From Paenibacillus paeoniae (GTDB lineage: Bacteria > Bacillota > Bacilli > Paenibacillales > Paenibacillaceae): a stretch of 64,000 bases of DNA. How positions within the stretch are numbered: position 1 is the first letter of the stretch; every line of letters begins with the position of its first letter. The notes beneath the pieces are model-generated. The model worked only from the letters and a program-made list of their open reading frames with translations. It searched no databases and was not told where the DNA came from. The DNA is taken from positions 1,364,001-1,428,000 of the forward strand of contig NZ_QUBQ01000001.1 of NCBI RefSeq assembly GCF_003388735.1, in the 5' to 3' direction. Positions 54,550 to 62,927 of this stretch are shown one piece after another. The position numbers and the translations under genes are program-made.

Positions 54550-55068
54550 ATGGAGCTGTTGCGGGAAATCTATGAACGTGAATTGGGTCTTAGCGGGCGG
54601 GACGGCAGCTCACGCAGACATGGCGGGAACTTCTGGATGCGCCGGACTGTTAGAGGCATTATCTTCAATGCCCGATATGAAGTGGCGCTGCTGCATATTA
54701 AGAATGGTAATTATTACAAACTGCCAGGTGGCGGCCTTAAAGGGTCGGAATCGCTGGAGATGGCTATGCAGAGGAAGGTCAGGGAGGAGCTTGATGCAAA
54801 GGTCGAGCTGACGGATCATATCGGCCTCGTCATTGAATATCGCGATGAGCGTGAGCTATTGCAATTCTCCTATGGCTATGTCGGCCAGATTCTGAATACT
54901 GAAAAGGAACCAGAACGTTCAGAAGAGGGAATAGAGCCGGGTTCTGTCTTGAGTTGGCATTCTTTGAAGGATGCTATTGGGCTTATGGAGGGGAAAAAGC
55001 CGACAACCTACGAAGGCCAATTCATTCAAGAGCGTGATCTTTGTTTCCTGAAGCAACTACATCGATAA
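54550..55068 (+). CDS. Nudix hydrolase domain protein with a non-standard Nudix box
   Basis: A 172-residue protein. Residues 30-110 are a Nudix fold: VRGIIFNARYEVALLHI, then YKLPGGGLKGSESLEMAM and RKVREELDA. Aligned with G-x5-E-x7-R-E-U-x-E-E-x-G-U, the R-E becomes R-K and the last G becomes D, while the metal-binding E-E is kept. The activity may therefore be altered. I preferred ATG 54550, ten bases after AGGAAGGA; ATG 54526 has no ribosome site. A strong terminator follows. Confidence 0.82.
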   Translation: MELLREIYERELGLSGRDGSSRRHGGNFWMRRTVRGIIFNARYEVALLHIKNGNYYKLPGGGLKGSESLEMAMQRKVREELDAKVELTDHIGLVIEYRDERELLQFSYGYVGQILNTEKEPERSEEGIEPGSVLSWHSLKDAIGLMEGKKPTTYEGQFIQERDLCFLKQLHR

Positions 55069-55177
55069 GAAGGGATACGATCAGCACCGTTTCTACAATC
55101 GGGTTGCCCCGCAAGCGCTGAACGAATCGAGATGGATTCCGATGATGGTTTAGGAATGTACGGATATCGAGTGAAGA

Positions 55178-55213
55178 AGGAGTGCCGCGGGCCAACGCGG
55201 CACTCCTTTTTTT
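55178..55213. terminator. Intrinsic terminator, probably used from both sides
   Basis: Perfect stem AGGAGTGCCGCG / CGCGGCACTCCT (12 bp), loop GGCCAA, then six or more T residues on the plus strand. The small minus-strand gene ends 13 bases to its right, so it may terminate both. Confidence 0.9.
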
Positions 55214-55225
55214 GTACAAGACTTC

Positions 55226-55366
55226 TTAATTCGCCGGTTTTTCGTTGGTGCGGACTTGTTTGGGCGATGCCTGCGTATCATCCGCGAGCTTGTCGCCAAA
55301 TTGATCCAGCCTTGAAGGGTTGGCTGCAGGGCCGTCGTTGCGCGGCTTGTTATTTCTTCCGGACAT
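55226..55366 (-). CDS. Small hydrophilic protein, 46 residues
   Basis: A minus-strand gene too short for standard ORF lists. On the coding strand GTGGAGGTGA lies just before ATG. The 46-residue product is strongly hydrophilic (MSGRNNKPRNDGPAANPSRL at the start) with Asn, Asp, Pro and Lys and no hydrophobic core. This composition recalls small acid-soluble or other minor spore proteins, but I recognise no family. It ends beside the bidirectional terminator, which supports its reality. Confidence 0.65.
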   Translation of the reverse strand: MSGRNNKPRNDGPAANPSRLDQFGDKLADDTQASPKQVRTNEKPAN

Positions 55367-55456
55367 GATCTTCACCTCCACCCCTTAGGATGAACGGGCG
55401 AAGAGGAGTTATGCATAGCAAGGGAATTCTTATGAGAATAGGAAGTGTTTACCCGA

Positions 55457-55966
55457 TTAGAGGTTCAAATAATAGATGACTGTTGCGTCCAAGCCGCCCT
55501 CCGATGAACGGGCAAAGCCAGGAATACGTCCGGCTTCGATATAACCGAGCGAATGATAGAGCTTGTTGGAAGGATCGCCGGCTCGTGTATCCAGGATGAG
55601 CAAGCTTCTGTTCTCCACGGCAGCTTGCTCATGTGCGGTATTCATCAATGCGCGCGCAATGCCGTGCCGGCGTGCCGACGGATCGACCATGAGTTTAGCA
55701 ATTTCCGCGCGGTGCGTGGCATTTCGCTTCATGGCGAGCTGCAGCTGGACCGTTCCGACAAGACTGCCATCCATATAGGCAGCCCATAGAAAGGCGCCTG
55801 GTTCCAATACGCTTTGCCAATATTGTTCAGCTTCCTCCAGCGACATCGGTGAGAGAAAGCCTATTGACGCACCGTCCTGTACTACATTCTGCAATAACTT
55901 GGACAGTTCGGTGGCTTGTGCGGGGGTAAGGTGTTGCAGCAGTTGAATGGATAAGGATGCAGACAT
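55457..55966 (-). CDS. GNAT family N-acetyltransferase
   Basis: A 169-residue acetyltransferase. The acetyl-CoA loop is SARRHGIARALM at about residues 96-107; the preceding strand IAKLMVDP and the later SLLILDTRAGDPSNKLYHSLGYIEAG fit the fold. GGAGCTGCC lies upstream of ATG on the coding strand. The substrate is unknown; the pattern resembles tabtoxin- or aminoglycoside-type GNATs. Confidence 0.88.
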   Translation of the reverse strand: MSASLSIQLLQHLTPAQATELSKLLQNVVQDGASIGFLSPMSLEEAEQYWQSVLEPGAFLWAAYMDGSLVGTVQLQLAMKRNATHRAEIAKLMVDPSARRHGIARALMNTAHEQAAVENRSLLILDTRAGDPSNKLYHSLGYIEAGRIPGFARSSEGGLDATVIYYLNL

Positions 55967-56012
55967 GCGAGGCAGCTCCTTTATGAGATAGAATGTACGA
56001 TCTCTTATGACT

Positions 56013-56201
56013 CTAGGACAGAAAGCCGATTTTACGCAAAAAAGGATTTCTCAGCTTTGGTTGTTGGCAATCCGGTGCATCCGCGTCCCATTGTGTCGTT
56101 TCGTTCGAGTTGGCGATATAACTTGCCTCTCTTATTCGCTCGGCTTCCCGATCCTTCCACAATTGGTGAGGAATAAAATCATGCATGAGCATTGCTACCA
56201 T
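56013..56201 (-). CDS. Small protein of unknown function, 62 residues
   Basis: A 62-residue minus-strand frame. On the coding strand GGAGTACGGGAG stands just before ATG, which supports translation. The product is hydrophilic with Trp and Asp/Glu residues (FIPHQLWKDREAERIREASY); no family recognised. It diverges from the SgrR-like gene and shares its 122-base promoter region. Confidence 0.45.
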   Translation of the reverse strand: MVAMLMHDFIPHQLWKDREAERIREASYIANSNETTQWDADAPDCQQPKLRNPFLRKIGFLS

Positions 56202-56323
56202 CTCCCGTACTCCTGTATTTTAACACCATTATGCGCTCGTAAAAGGGACATAAAAAGTGTATAATCTGAATTGATTATTTCCCCTTTTATAAAATACAGC
56301 CTCTCGCGGAGGAGGGTATCGTC

Positions 56324-58114
56324 ATGAACAGTGAAGAAAGATATCTGATGATGTACAACAAAGTGGCAGATCCTATTGGATTCGGCAAGCCGATTGAAGT
56401 GTCTCTGGAGGGATTGGCAGAGGCATTGTATTGTACGCAGCGCAATGTCAAATTTATTGTCCGCAAGCTGGAGGAAGATGGGTTCATCGAATGGCAGGCT
56501 GGACGCGGGCGCGGCAACAGATCGCGGATTACGTTCCTTTATCCGAAGGAGAAGAAGCTGATGGAGCTTGCGCAGCAGTATGCTTCGAGGGGCGAATATA
56601 AATATGCATTTGAACTCATTGATCAATACGGGGAAGGCACGGGAGTAAGGCATCAATTTGTGGAATGGATGAACAGCCATTTCGGTTATAGGACGGAACT
56701 GATTGATGACTTGGAGGCGGATTTGCTTAGACTTCCCGTCTACCGCCCCATTCTGACGCTTGATCCTAAGGAGTTGTATTATGCCTTTAGTGTTCATATG
56801 GTCAGGCAGCTGTTCGATTGTTTGGTGAAGTATGACCGGGAAGCTGGCAAGATTGTGCCTTCTCTGGCGCATGCATGGGAGCATGATGAGGAAGGCAAGG
56901 AGTGGACGTTTCATCTGAGAAAAGGAATCCAATTCCACCATGGTCGTGATCTGGTTGCCGAGGACGTAATCTATTCTCTGGAACGATTGAGAGGCAGCGC
57001 TGCATCGGGATGGTTCGTGAGGACGATCGTTGACATTCAGAGAAGAGGTCCGCGTACCGTGACGCTTAAGCTGGATCGTCCAAACTGGCTGCTGCCTCGC
57101 TATATGTGCTCAACAGGTATGTCGATTGTTCCGCATGAACTGGTCGAGCAGGATGAACAATTTTGGGAGCATCCAGTGGGGACGGGGCCGTTCCGCTTTG
57201 GGGAATGGACGGCAGATCGCATTATTATGAAAGCCAATTCTCATTATTTCCTTGGCAGAGCGCATCTTGATGGCGTCATCATCGTCATCATGCCGGAGGA
57301 TACGGCAGCTTTTGCGAAAAATTGGGATCAGCTGCTTATTGATCATGATGCGAAGGACTACCAGCCGGCGCAAGACTGGAAAAAGGTCGAATATGTTACC
57401 AACGGCTGTAGTCTGCTCACCTGGAATCGGGGAAAAAAGGGACCCCAGCAGTCGGCAGATTTCCGCAAAGCGATCGACTTGCTCGTGGATCGGAACCGTA
57501 TGGTAGCCGAGCTTGGCGGGGATCGAATGTATCCAGCCAGCGGCTTCTATCCTGGAGAAGAATCCTATGACAGCGTTGCTTGCCCTGATGTGGAGCTGGC
57601 TTTAGAATTGTTGAAGCGATCACGTTATGGGGGAGAGCGATTGAAGATCGGGACCTACGGTATTCATGAGAAGGACGCCAGATGGCTGCAGAAGGAGCTT
57701 GCTTCCTATGGGATTGCCGTCGAGATACAGCTGGAGAACTGGAAGAGTATACGAGATGAGCAGGTTCGACAGGATGTAGATTGTCTATTGTACTGCGTCG
57801 TATTTGCGGAGGATGAGGTCTGTATGATCGAGCTGTTCGAGCAAACGGGAAATTTCATGCGAGATCATCTGGACCCGGGGCTTCTGCAGTGGGTGGAGAA
57901 TAAAATTGATAAGGCACTTGCAAGCAGGGAGACGGACAAGCGATGGAAGGAACTTATGGATATCGAATATAAACTGCGGGATGAGACACATGTTCTTTTT
58001 CTATTGCATAAGAAGCTTCAAATGTTTCACACCCCTCATATTAAAGGCATCGGCATGAATTCTTTGGGATGGATCGATTTCAAAGATATATGGCTGGAGA
58101 AAACCACGGGTTGA
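56324..58114 (+). CDS. SgrR-like regulator with periplasmic-binding-protein domain
   Basis: A 596-residue cytoplasmic protein. The N-terminal SgrR-type winged helix (about 1-90: LAEALYCTQRNVKFIVRKLEEDGFIEWQAGRGRGN) is joined to an SBP_bac_5 domain (about 130-590), the fold of oligopeptide-binding proteins, here without signal peptide. SgrR of Escherichia coli senses sugar-phosphate stress; Paenibacillus relatives usually control a neighbouring transporter. None adjoins it, so its target is not clear. GGAGGAG precedes ATG 56324; a TATAAT at about 56260 is a likely -10. Confidence 0.88.
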   Translation: MNSEERYLMMYNKVADPIGFGKPIEVSLEGLAEALYCTQRNVKFIVRKLEEDGFIEWQAGRGRGNRSRITFLYPKEKKLMELAQQYASRGEYKYAFELIDQYGEGTGVRHQFVEWMNSHFGYRTELIDDLEADLLRLPVYRPILTLDPKELYYAFSVHMVRQLFDCLVKYDREAGKIVPSLAHAWEHDEEGKEWTFHLRKGIQFHHGRDLVAEDVIYSLERLRGSAASGWFVRTIVDIQRRGPRTVTLKLDRPNWLLPRYMCSTGMSIVPHELVEQDEQFWEHPVGTGPFRFGEWTADRIIMKANSHYFLGRAHLDGVIIVIMPEDTAAFAKNWDQLLIDHDAKDYQPAQDWKKVEYVTNGCSLLTWNRGKKGPQQSADFRKAIDLLVDRNRMVAELGGDRMYPASGFYPGEESYDSVACPDVELALELLKRSRYGGERLKIGTYGIHEKDARWLQKELASYGIAVEIQLENWKSIRDEQVRQDVDCLLYCVVFAEDEVCMIELFEQTGNFMRDHLDPGLLQWVENKIDKALASRETDKRWKELMDIEYKLRDETHVLFLLHKKLQMFHTPHIKGIGMNSLGWIDFKDIWLEKTTG

Positions 58115-58168
58115 TACGCATAAAAGCTCAAGCTCAAGTGATCAATCAGATTGATCGAAAATGTTATG

Positions 58169-58206
58169 GAATGATCAAATTGATTATTGATTTGATCATT
58201 CTTTTT
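58169..58206 (+). terminator. Intrinsic terminator after the SgrR-like gene
   Basis: Perfect 12-bp stem GAATGATCAAAT / ATTTGATCATTC, 9-base loop, then five T residues. The stem and its surroundings are rich in TGATCA, like the promoter region further on. Confidence 0.85.
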
Positions 58207-58388
58207 CATGTATGCAGGAATAATAAGCTCATTATGATTAAATTTAACTGTGTTCACCCTTGGGAATGTGCGAAATTCTATTTTTATAGCGATGGATAGG
58301 ACATTAATGCTGCTCATTCATCATGATAAGACAAAAATAATGACGGGATACGCAATGAAAGGGTTTACAATTAGCGTTATGTTGGTTA

Positions 58389-58459
58389 TGATCATTGTAA
58401 GATTTATATTGATCAATTTATGATAATTATTGATTTATATTTGATTGCTATGCTATTAT
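58389..58459 (+). promoter_or_regulatory. Promoter of the deoR-type gene with helically phased TGAT repeats
   Basis: TGAT occurs at 58389, 58410, 58421, 58431 and 58442, steps of 21, 11, 10 and 11 bases, that is near-multiples of a DNA turn. A probable -35 TTGATT (58430) and -10 TATTAT (58454) with an 18-base spacer overlap the last copies. DeoR-family repressors often bind repeated sites, so this looks like the autoregulatory operator. The remaining bases of the 367-base gap are AT-rich, without a gene. Confidence 0.6.
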
Positions 58460-58481
58460 ACAAACAAGGAGATTGATTGGA

Positions 58482-59237
58482 ATGTCAACTGAAAGAGAGA
58501 AGCAAATTGTAAGCTTATTGCATGAAAATTCGCCTTTAACCGTTGAAGAATTAGCCCAGCATCTTGACGTATCGGAAGTAACGGTACGGCGCGATCTGGT
58601 CGCGATGGAGAAGAAAGGCATCATTTCCAGACGGAGAGGCGGGGCTGCGCTACCTGATCAGGGAGCTGAGCCGTTGTTCGTCCAGCGAGAGAAGAAAAAC
58701 CATGACCTGAAGCGCCAGATCGGACAATATGCTGCTGATCAAATACGAGAAGGCGAGGTTATCGCTCTGGATGTTGGCACGACGACGGCGGAGCTTGCGA
58801 AAGCACTCGTCAAGAGAAGAGGCATCACTGTATTTACTTCTTCCTTCCAAGTGGCATCCATCTTGTCCAAGAGCAATCTCCATGTTTATATGATAGGCGG
58901 CCTTATCCGTTTTAATGAAATGTCGATGGTAGGAAGCGTTGCCATAGAGACGATCAAAAAATTCAACTTCGATCGTTACTACTTAGGGCTTGCCGCAGTG
59001 AACAGAGAACGCGGCTTGACGGATTACAGCGTGGAGGAAGCCGAAGTCAAGCAAGCCTTCATCGCGCAATCCAAGGAAGTCATTGCGCTTGTAGACCGGT
59101 CCAAGGTGGGTGCGTCCTCTTTATTGAAAGTATGCGAATTCGACCAGTTAAGCGAGATTATTACGAACCGAAGCGACGATGACAGCGAACATCCGGCACT
59201 AGACTTAGGCTTCCAAGGGAAAATTACTCTCGTATAG
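58482..59237 (+). CDS. DeoR/GlpR family transcriptional regulator
   Basis: A 251-residue regulator. The N-terminal winged helix (about 1-60, LDVSEVTVRRDLVAMEKKG) and the DeoR C-terminal sensor domain (about 75-230, with VIALDVGTTTAELAKAL and DRYYLGLAAVN-type blocks) are typical; this domain binds a phosphorylated sugar. I chose ATG 58482, with AAGGAG upstream; a TTG three codons earlier is less likely. It is the first gene of the sugar cluster and likely represses it until the kinase product accumulates. Confidence 0.92.
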   Translation: MSTEREKQIVSLLHENSPLTVEELAQHLDVSEVTVRRDLVAMEKKGIISRRRGGAALPDQGAEPLFVQREKKNHDLKRQIGQYAADQIREGEVIALDVGTTTAELAKALVKRRGITVFTSSFQVASILSKSNLHVYMIGGLIRFNEMSMVGSVAIETIKKFNFDRYYLGLAAVNRERGLTDYSVEEAEVKQAFIAQSKEVIALVDRSKVGASSLLKVCEFDQLSEIITNRSDDDSEHPALDLGFQGKITLV

Positions 59238-59284
59238 CGTAGGCTGATGGGGAAATTCGTAAAGCTGACAGGGGAGGACATCAC

Positions 59285-60817
59285 ATGTCATATGTAATGG
59301 GTATTGACATAGGGACATACGAATCCAAAGGTGTGCTAGTTGATCGAAATGGCAAGATTGTTGCGCAAAGCGCCGTACCGCATCAGCTGGAAATCCCACA
59401 TCGCGGGTGGGCAGAGCATGACGCAGAGTCGACATGGTGGCATGACTTCAAGCTATTGTCTCAATCGCTGCTTCATAAAGCGCAAATGGAGTACGGCATA
59501 ACGAAAGACGAGATTGAGGCAGTCGGCGTCAGTTCGATCGCTCCGGCGGTACTTCCGATAGACAAGACCGGGGCTCCGCTTCGCAAGGCGATTTTGTATG
59601 GTGTCGACACTCGGGCAGAACGCGAGATTACAGCGTTGAACGAGTCGGCAGGAGAAGAGCAGATATTCGAGATTGCGGGCCAAGCACTAACTTCTCAGGC
59701 AGCAGGTCCGAAAATCAAATGGATCAAGGACCGGGAGCCGGAAGTGTACGAACAGACATCCAAATTTTTATGCGGCTCGGGTTATCTGGTCTACAAGCTG
59801 ACTGGACAATACATCATGGACCGGTATACGGCGGTCAACTACGCTCCCTTGTTCGATATCCGCACGTTAGAATGGAATTCGGATATGGTAGCTTCCATTA
59901 CAGATGCTGAAAAGCTGCCAGAGCTGACTTGGAGTACCGATATTGTAGGTGCGGTCACGGCGAGTGCGGCGGAAGAAACGGGCTTGGCGCCGGGGACGAA
60001 AGTAATCGCCGGTACAGCCGATGCCATGTCGGAGGCGATTAGCATCGGCGCCATTCATCAGGGCGACTTGATGATGATGTTCGGAAGCTCGACCTTCTTT
60101 ATTCTAACAACGGACAAGATCATGAAGACGAAGCAGCTATGGCCGAATGTCCATGTTGTTCCTGGAGCGAATACGCTGACTGGAGGCACGGCAACGGCGG
60201 GCTCGTTGACTAGGTGGTTTGTCGATCAGTGTCTGGGCAGAAATGCGGGAAGCGGAGAAGCATCAGGCTGGTCGGTCGATCAGGCCTATACGTATATGAC
60301 GGAACAGGCAGGACTCAGTCCGCCTGGTGCAAACGGATTGATCACGTTGCCTTTTTTCAGCGGAGAGCGTACACCCATCCATGATGCCTCGGCCAAAGGC
60401 ATGATGTTCGGCTTATCCCTTAATCATACAACCGCGGATATGTACCGCTCGTTGCTGGAAGGCATCTCATTCTCCATACGGCATAACTTCGACGTCATGA
60501 AAAGCCTCGGTGCATCGGTTCAGCGAGTTGTATCGGTGGGCGGCGGCGTCAAAAATCAATTGTGGCTGCAAAGCGTAAGCGATATTTGTGGGGTACGCCA
60601 AGCGATACCTGAGGTGACCGTTGGCGCCGCATATGGAAACGCTTTCATTTGCGGGATGGCGTTAGGCTGGCACGATAAGCTGGAAGAAATCGATGCTTGG
60701 GTGAAGATTGTTCGTTACATCGAGCCGCAATCCGACCAACAGGAGCTGTACGAGCGTTACTACAAGATCTATCACCGCCTGTATGAGGGGACCAAGGAGC
60801 TTATGAAGGAGCTGTAG
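59285..60817 (+). CDS. FGGY family carbohydrate kinase
   Basis: A 510-residue sugar kinase. The N-terminal phosphate-1 motif reads GIDIGTYESKGVLVDRNGK, where many kinases have GTS; the second half has GTATAGSLTRW and the C-terminal FGGY-signature block FFSGERTPIHDASAKGMMFG plus SVGGGVKNQLWLQ. It most resembles xylulokinase or LsrK-like members, but the exact sugar cannot be told. GGGGAGG precedes ATG 59285. It phosphorylates the imported substrate of the cluster, probably generating the inducer of the DeoR protein. Confidence 0.9.
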   Translation: MSYVMGIDIGTYESKGVLVDRNGKIVAQSAVPHQLEIPHRGWAEHDAESTWWHDFKLLSQSLLHKAQMEYGITKDEIEAVGVSSIAPAVLPIDKTGAPLRKAILYGVDTRAEREITALNESAGEEQIFEIAGQALTSQAAGPKIKWIKDREPEVYEQTSKFLCGSGYLVYKLTGQYIMDRYTAVNYAPLFDIRTLEWNSDMVASITDAEKLPELTWSTDIVGAVTASAAEETGLAPGTKVIAGTADAMSEAISIGAIHQGDLMMMFGSSTFFILTTDKIMKTKQLWPNVHVVPGANTLTGGTATAGSLTRWFVDQCLGRNAGSGEASGWSVDQAYTYMTEQAGLSPPGANGLITLPFFSGERTPIHDASAKGMMFGLSLNHTTADMYRSLLEGISFSIRHNFDVMKSLGASVQRVVSVGGGVKNQLWLQSVSDICGVRQAIPEVTVGAAYGNAFICGMALGWHDKLEEIDAWVKIVRYIEPQSDQQELYERYYKIYHRLYEGTKELMKEL

Positions 60818-60879
60818 CAGCCAAAGAATAGAGAGGCTGTACATTAAGGGTAGGATTTATACGCATGGGAGGCTAGCGA

Positions 60880-61980
60880 ATGGAACAGCGGATGGATTAC
60901 ATGAAGAAGAGACTGCAGGAATTGACCTCGCTTGCGGCAGTATCCGGTTATGAAGATTTGGTCATTCGATATGTGAAGGAACAGCTGCAAGGGGTTGGGG
61001 AAGAGATTCAGGTAGACGCGCTCGGCAACGTCACCGTACGCATGAATGAGATTAAAGGGCAGGAGCCCTATCGCGTTATGATCTTCGCCCATATGGATGA
61101 GCTTGGTCTTGTCGTCAATAAAATCGAAGATTCCGGATTTCTGCGTGTAGAGAGGCTTGGCGGCATTCCAGAGAAGAGTCTGGCTGGGCAATCGGTCATC
61201 GTCGAGGCGAACGGCCGTGTATGGAACGGCATCATCGGGACAAAGGCTCATCACGTAACGCCATCTGAAGAGAAGTATCGTGTGCTTCCGGTGAGCGAAG
61301 TGTTCGCCGACTTCGGCTTCAAGTCCAAGCAGGAAGCGCTGGACGCAGGATTCGATGTCGGCACGCCGGTCATGTATGCTCGGCAATACTTTGACAACGG
61401 AACTCGAGTATTCTCCAATGCGCTTGATAATCGTGTTGGCTGCCTCGCCTTGCTGGAACTGGCAGATCGGGTGAAGGATAGCGGGCTGCCTTGTGAGCTT
61501 TATATCGTATTCTCTGTTCAAGAGGAGTTCAACTTGCGCGGCGTTTTGCCGGCTGTACGCCGAATTGATCCGCATCTGGCTATTACGCTCGATATTACGA
61601 TTGCGACAGATACGCCTGATCTGAAGACGAAAGGCGATATATCGCTTGGCGGCGGCCCAAGCATCGGGATGTATACGTTTCATGGCAGAGGTACGCTAGG
61701 CGGCCTTATTCCAAATCCGAAGCTGGTCAAGCATATTAAGGGAGTCGCCTCCGATCATCATATTCCACTGCAGCCTGCTGTATTTATGGGCATTCTGACA
61801 GATGCATCCTTTAGCCAATTGGAGAATGACGGACTGCCGATGGTTGATCTCGGCTATCCTGCACGCTATACGCACGCTCCTGTGGAATCGGTCGATCTCG
61901 ATGATGTCAGCAAGCTGATTGATTTGCTAGAGCATCTGCTGTATACATTCGACGGCACTGTAGACTTTAGCCGAGGCTAA
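60880..61980 (+). CDS. M42 family metallopeptidase
   Basis: A 366-residue protein of the M42 (glutamyl aminopeptidase or TET, also annotated as endoglucanase) family. Metal ligands are visible: FAHMDELGLVV with His 71 and Asp 73, SNALDNRVGCLALLE with the central Asp, the catalytic Glu pair in VFSVQEEFNLRG, and a late YTHAPVES. The N-terminus MKKRLQELTSLAAVSGYEDLV is family-typical. Its place between a sugar kinase and a BtpA gene is odd for a peptidase; it may act on a peptide-like or amidated sugar. Confidence 0.88.
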   Translation: MEQRMDYMKKRLQELTSLAAVSGYEDLVIRYVKEQLQGVGEEIQVDALGNVTVRMNEIKGQEPYRVMIFAHMDELGLVVNKIEDSGFLRVERLGGIPEKSLAGQSVIVEANGRVWNGIIGTKAHHVTPSEEKYRVLPVSEVFADFGFKSKQEALDAGFDVGTPVMYARQYFDNGTRVFSNALDNRVGCLALLELADRVKDSGLPCELYIVFSVQEEFNLRGVLPAVRRIDPHLAITLDITIATDTPDLKTKGDISLGGGPSIGMYTFHGRGTLGGLIPNPKLVKHIKGVASDHHIPLQPAVFMGILTDASFSQLENDGLPMVDLGYPARYTHAPVESVDLDDVSKLIDLLEHLLYTFDGTVDFSRG

Positions 61981-62060
61981 TAGGTCCGCATGCATCAGGT
62001 TCATTCGCTAGACCAAAATCAACAAGATTAGATAGACACATTCTGGGGAGGATGACAGAT

Positions 62061-62870
62061 ATGACATGGTTAAAAGACGTACTTGGCACGGAGAAAGCGA
62101 TTATTGCGATGTGTCACCTGATGGCTTTGCCTGGAGACCCTTATTTCGATAGTGAAAAGGGTATGGATTACGTGGTGGAGATGGCTCGAAAAGACTTGAA
62201 GGCGCTGCAGGATGGCGGAGTAGACGCGGTTATGTTCTCTAATGAATTCAGCTTGCCTTATTTGACGGAAGTGAAGACAGAAACGGTTGCAGCAATGGCC
62301 CGCATCGTCGGCGAATTGAAATCAGATATTGAAATTCCTTTTGGCGTAAACGTTCTCTGGGATGCGAAGAAGTCGCTTGACCTTGCTGCGGCGACCGGCG
62401 CGTTGTTCGTTCGTGAAATATTCACCGGTGTCTATGCCAGCGACTTCGGCCTCTGGAATACGAATGTAGGCGAGACGGTGCGTCATCAGCAACGGATCGG
62501 TGCAGGCCATGTTAAGCTGTTGTTCAACATTGTTCCGGAAGCAGCGAAGTATGTCGCTGACCGTGACATTGAGAGCGTAGCTAAATCAACTGTATTCAAC
62601 AATCGTCCTGACGCGCTTTGTGTATCCGGTCTAACTGCGGGTGCGCAGACGGATTCGCAAATTCTAAAACGAGTCAAAGAATCGGTGCCAGAGACGGTCG
62701 TCCTTGCCAATACGGGCGTTCGCCGCGAGAATCTGGTTGAGCAATTGTCGATTGCTGACGGAGCTGTTGTCGGCACAGCCTTTAAAGTTGATGGGAAATT
62801 CGAAAACCATGTGGACCAAGCACGAGTGAAAGCTTTTATGGATGATGTGAAGGCGTTTAGGCAGCGGTAA
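62061..62870 (+). CDS. BtpA/SgcQ family protein
   Basis: A 269-residue TIM-barrel-like protein of the BtpA family. Typical blocks are AIIAMCHLMALPGDPYFD at the start, VDAVMFSNEFSLPYL, IPFGVNVLWDAKKSLDLA and VLANTGVRRENLVEQLSIADGAVVGTAFK. BtpA is named for photosystem I stability in cyanobacteria; SgcQ is part of a cryptic sugar operon in Escherichia coli. The reaction is unknown. I chose ATG 62061, nine bases after GGGGAGG; ATG 62052 is too close to that site. A role as aldolase or phosphoribosyl-type enzyme downstream of the kinase is inference. Confidence 0.87.
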   Translation: MTWLKDVLGTEKAIIAMCHLMALPGDPYFDSEKGMDYVVEMARKDLKALQDGGVDAVMFSNEFSLPYLTEVKTETVAAMARIVGELKSDIEIPFGVNVLWDAKKSLDLAAATGALFVREIFTGVYASDFGLWNTNVGETVRHQQRIGAGHVKLLFNIVPEAAKYVADRDIESVAKSTVFNNRPDALCVSGLTAGAQTDSQILKRVKESVPETVVLANTGVRRENLVEQLSIADGAVVGTAFKVDGKFENHVDQARVKAFMDDVKAFRQR

Positions 62871-62927
62871 TACCGCTGCTGGACGGTTTGACATAAATTT
62901 AAAATCATCTTTAGGGGGAAGCAATCA

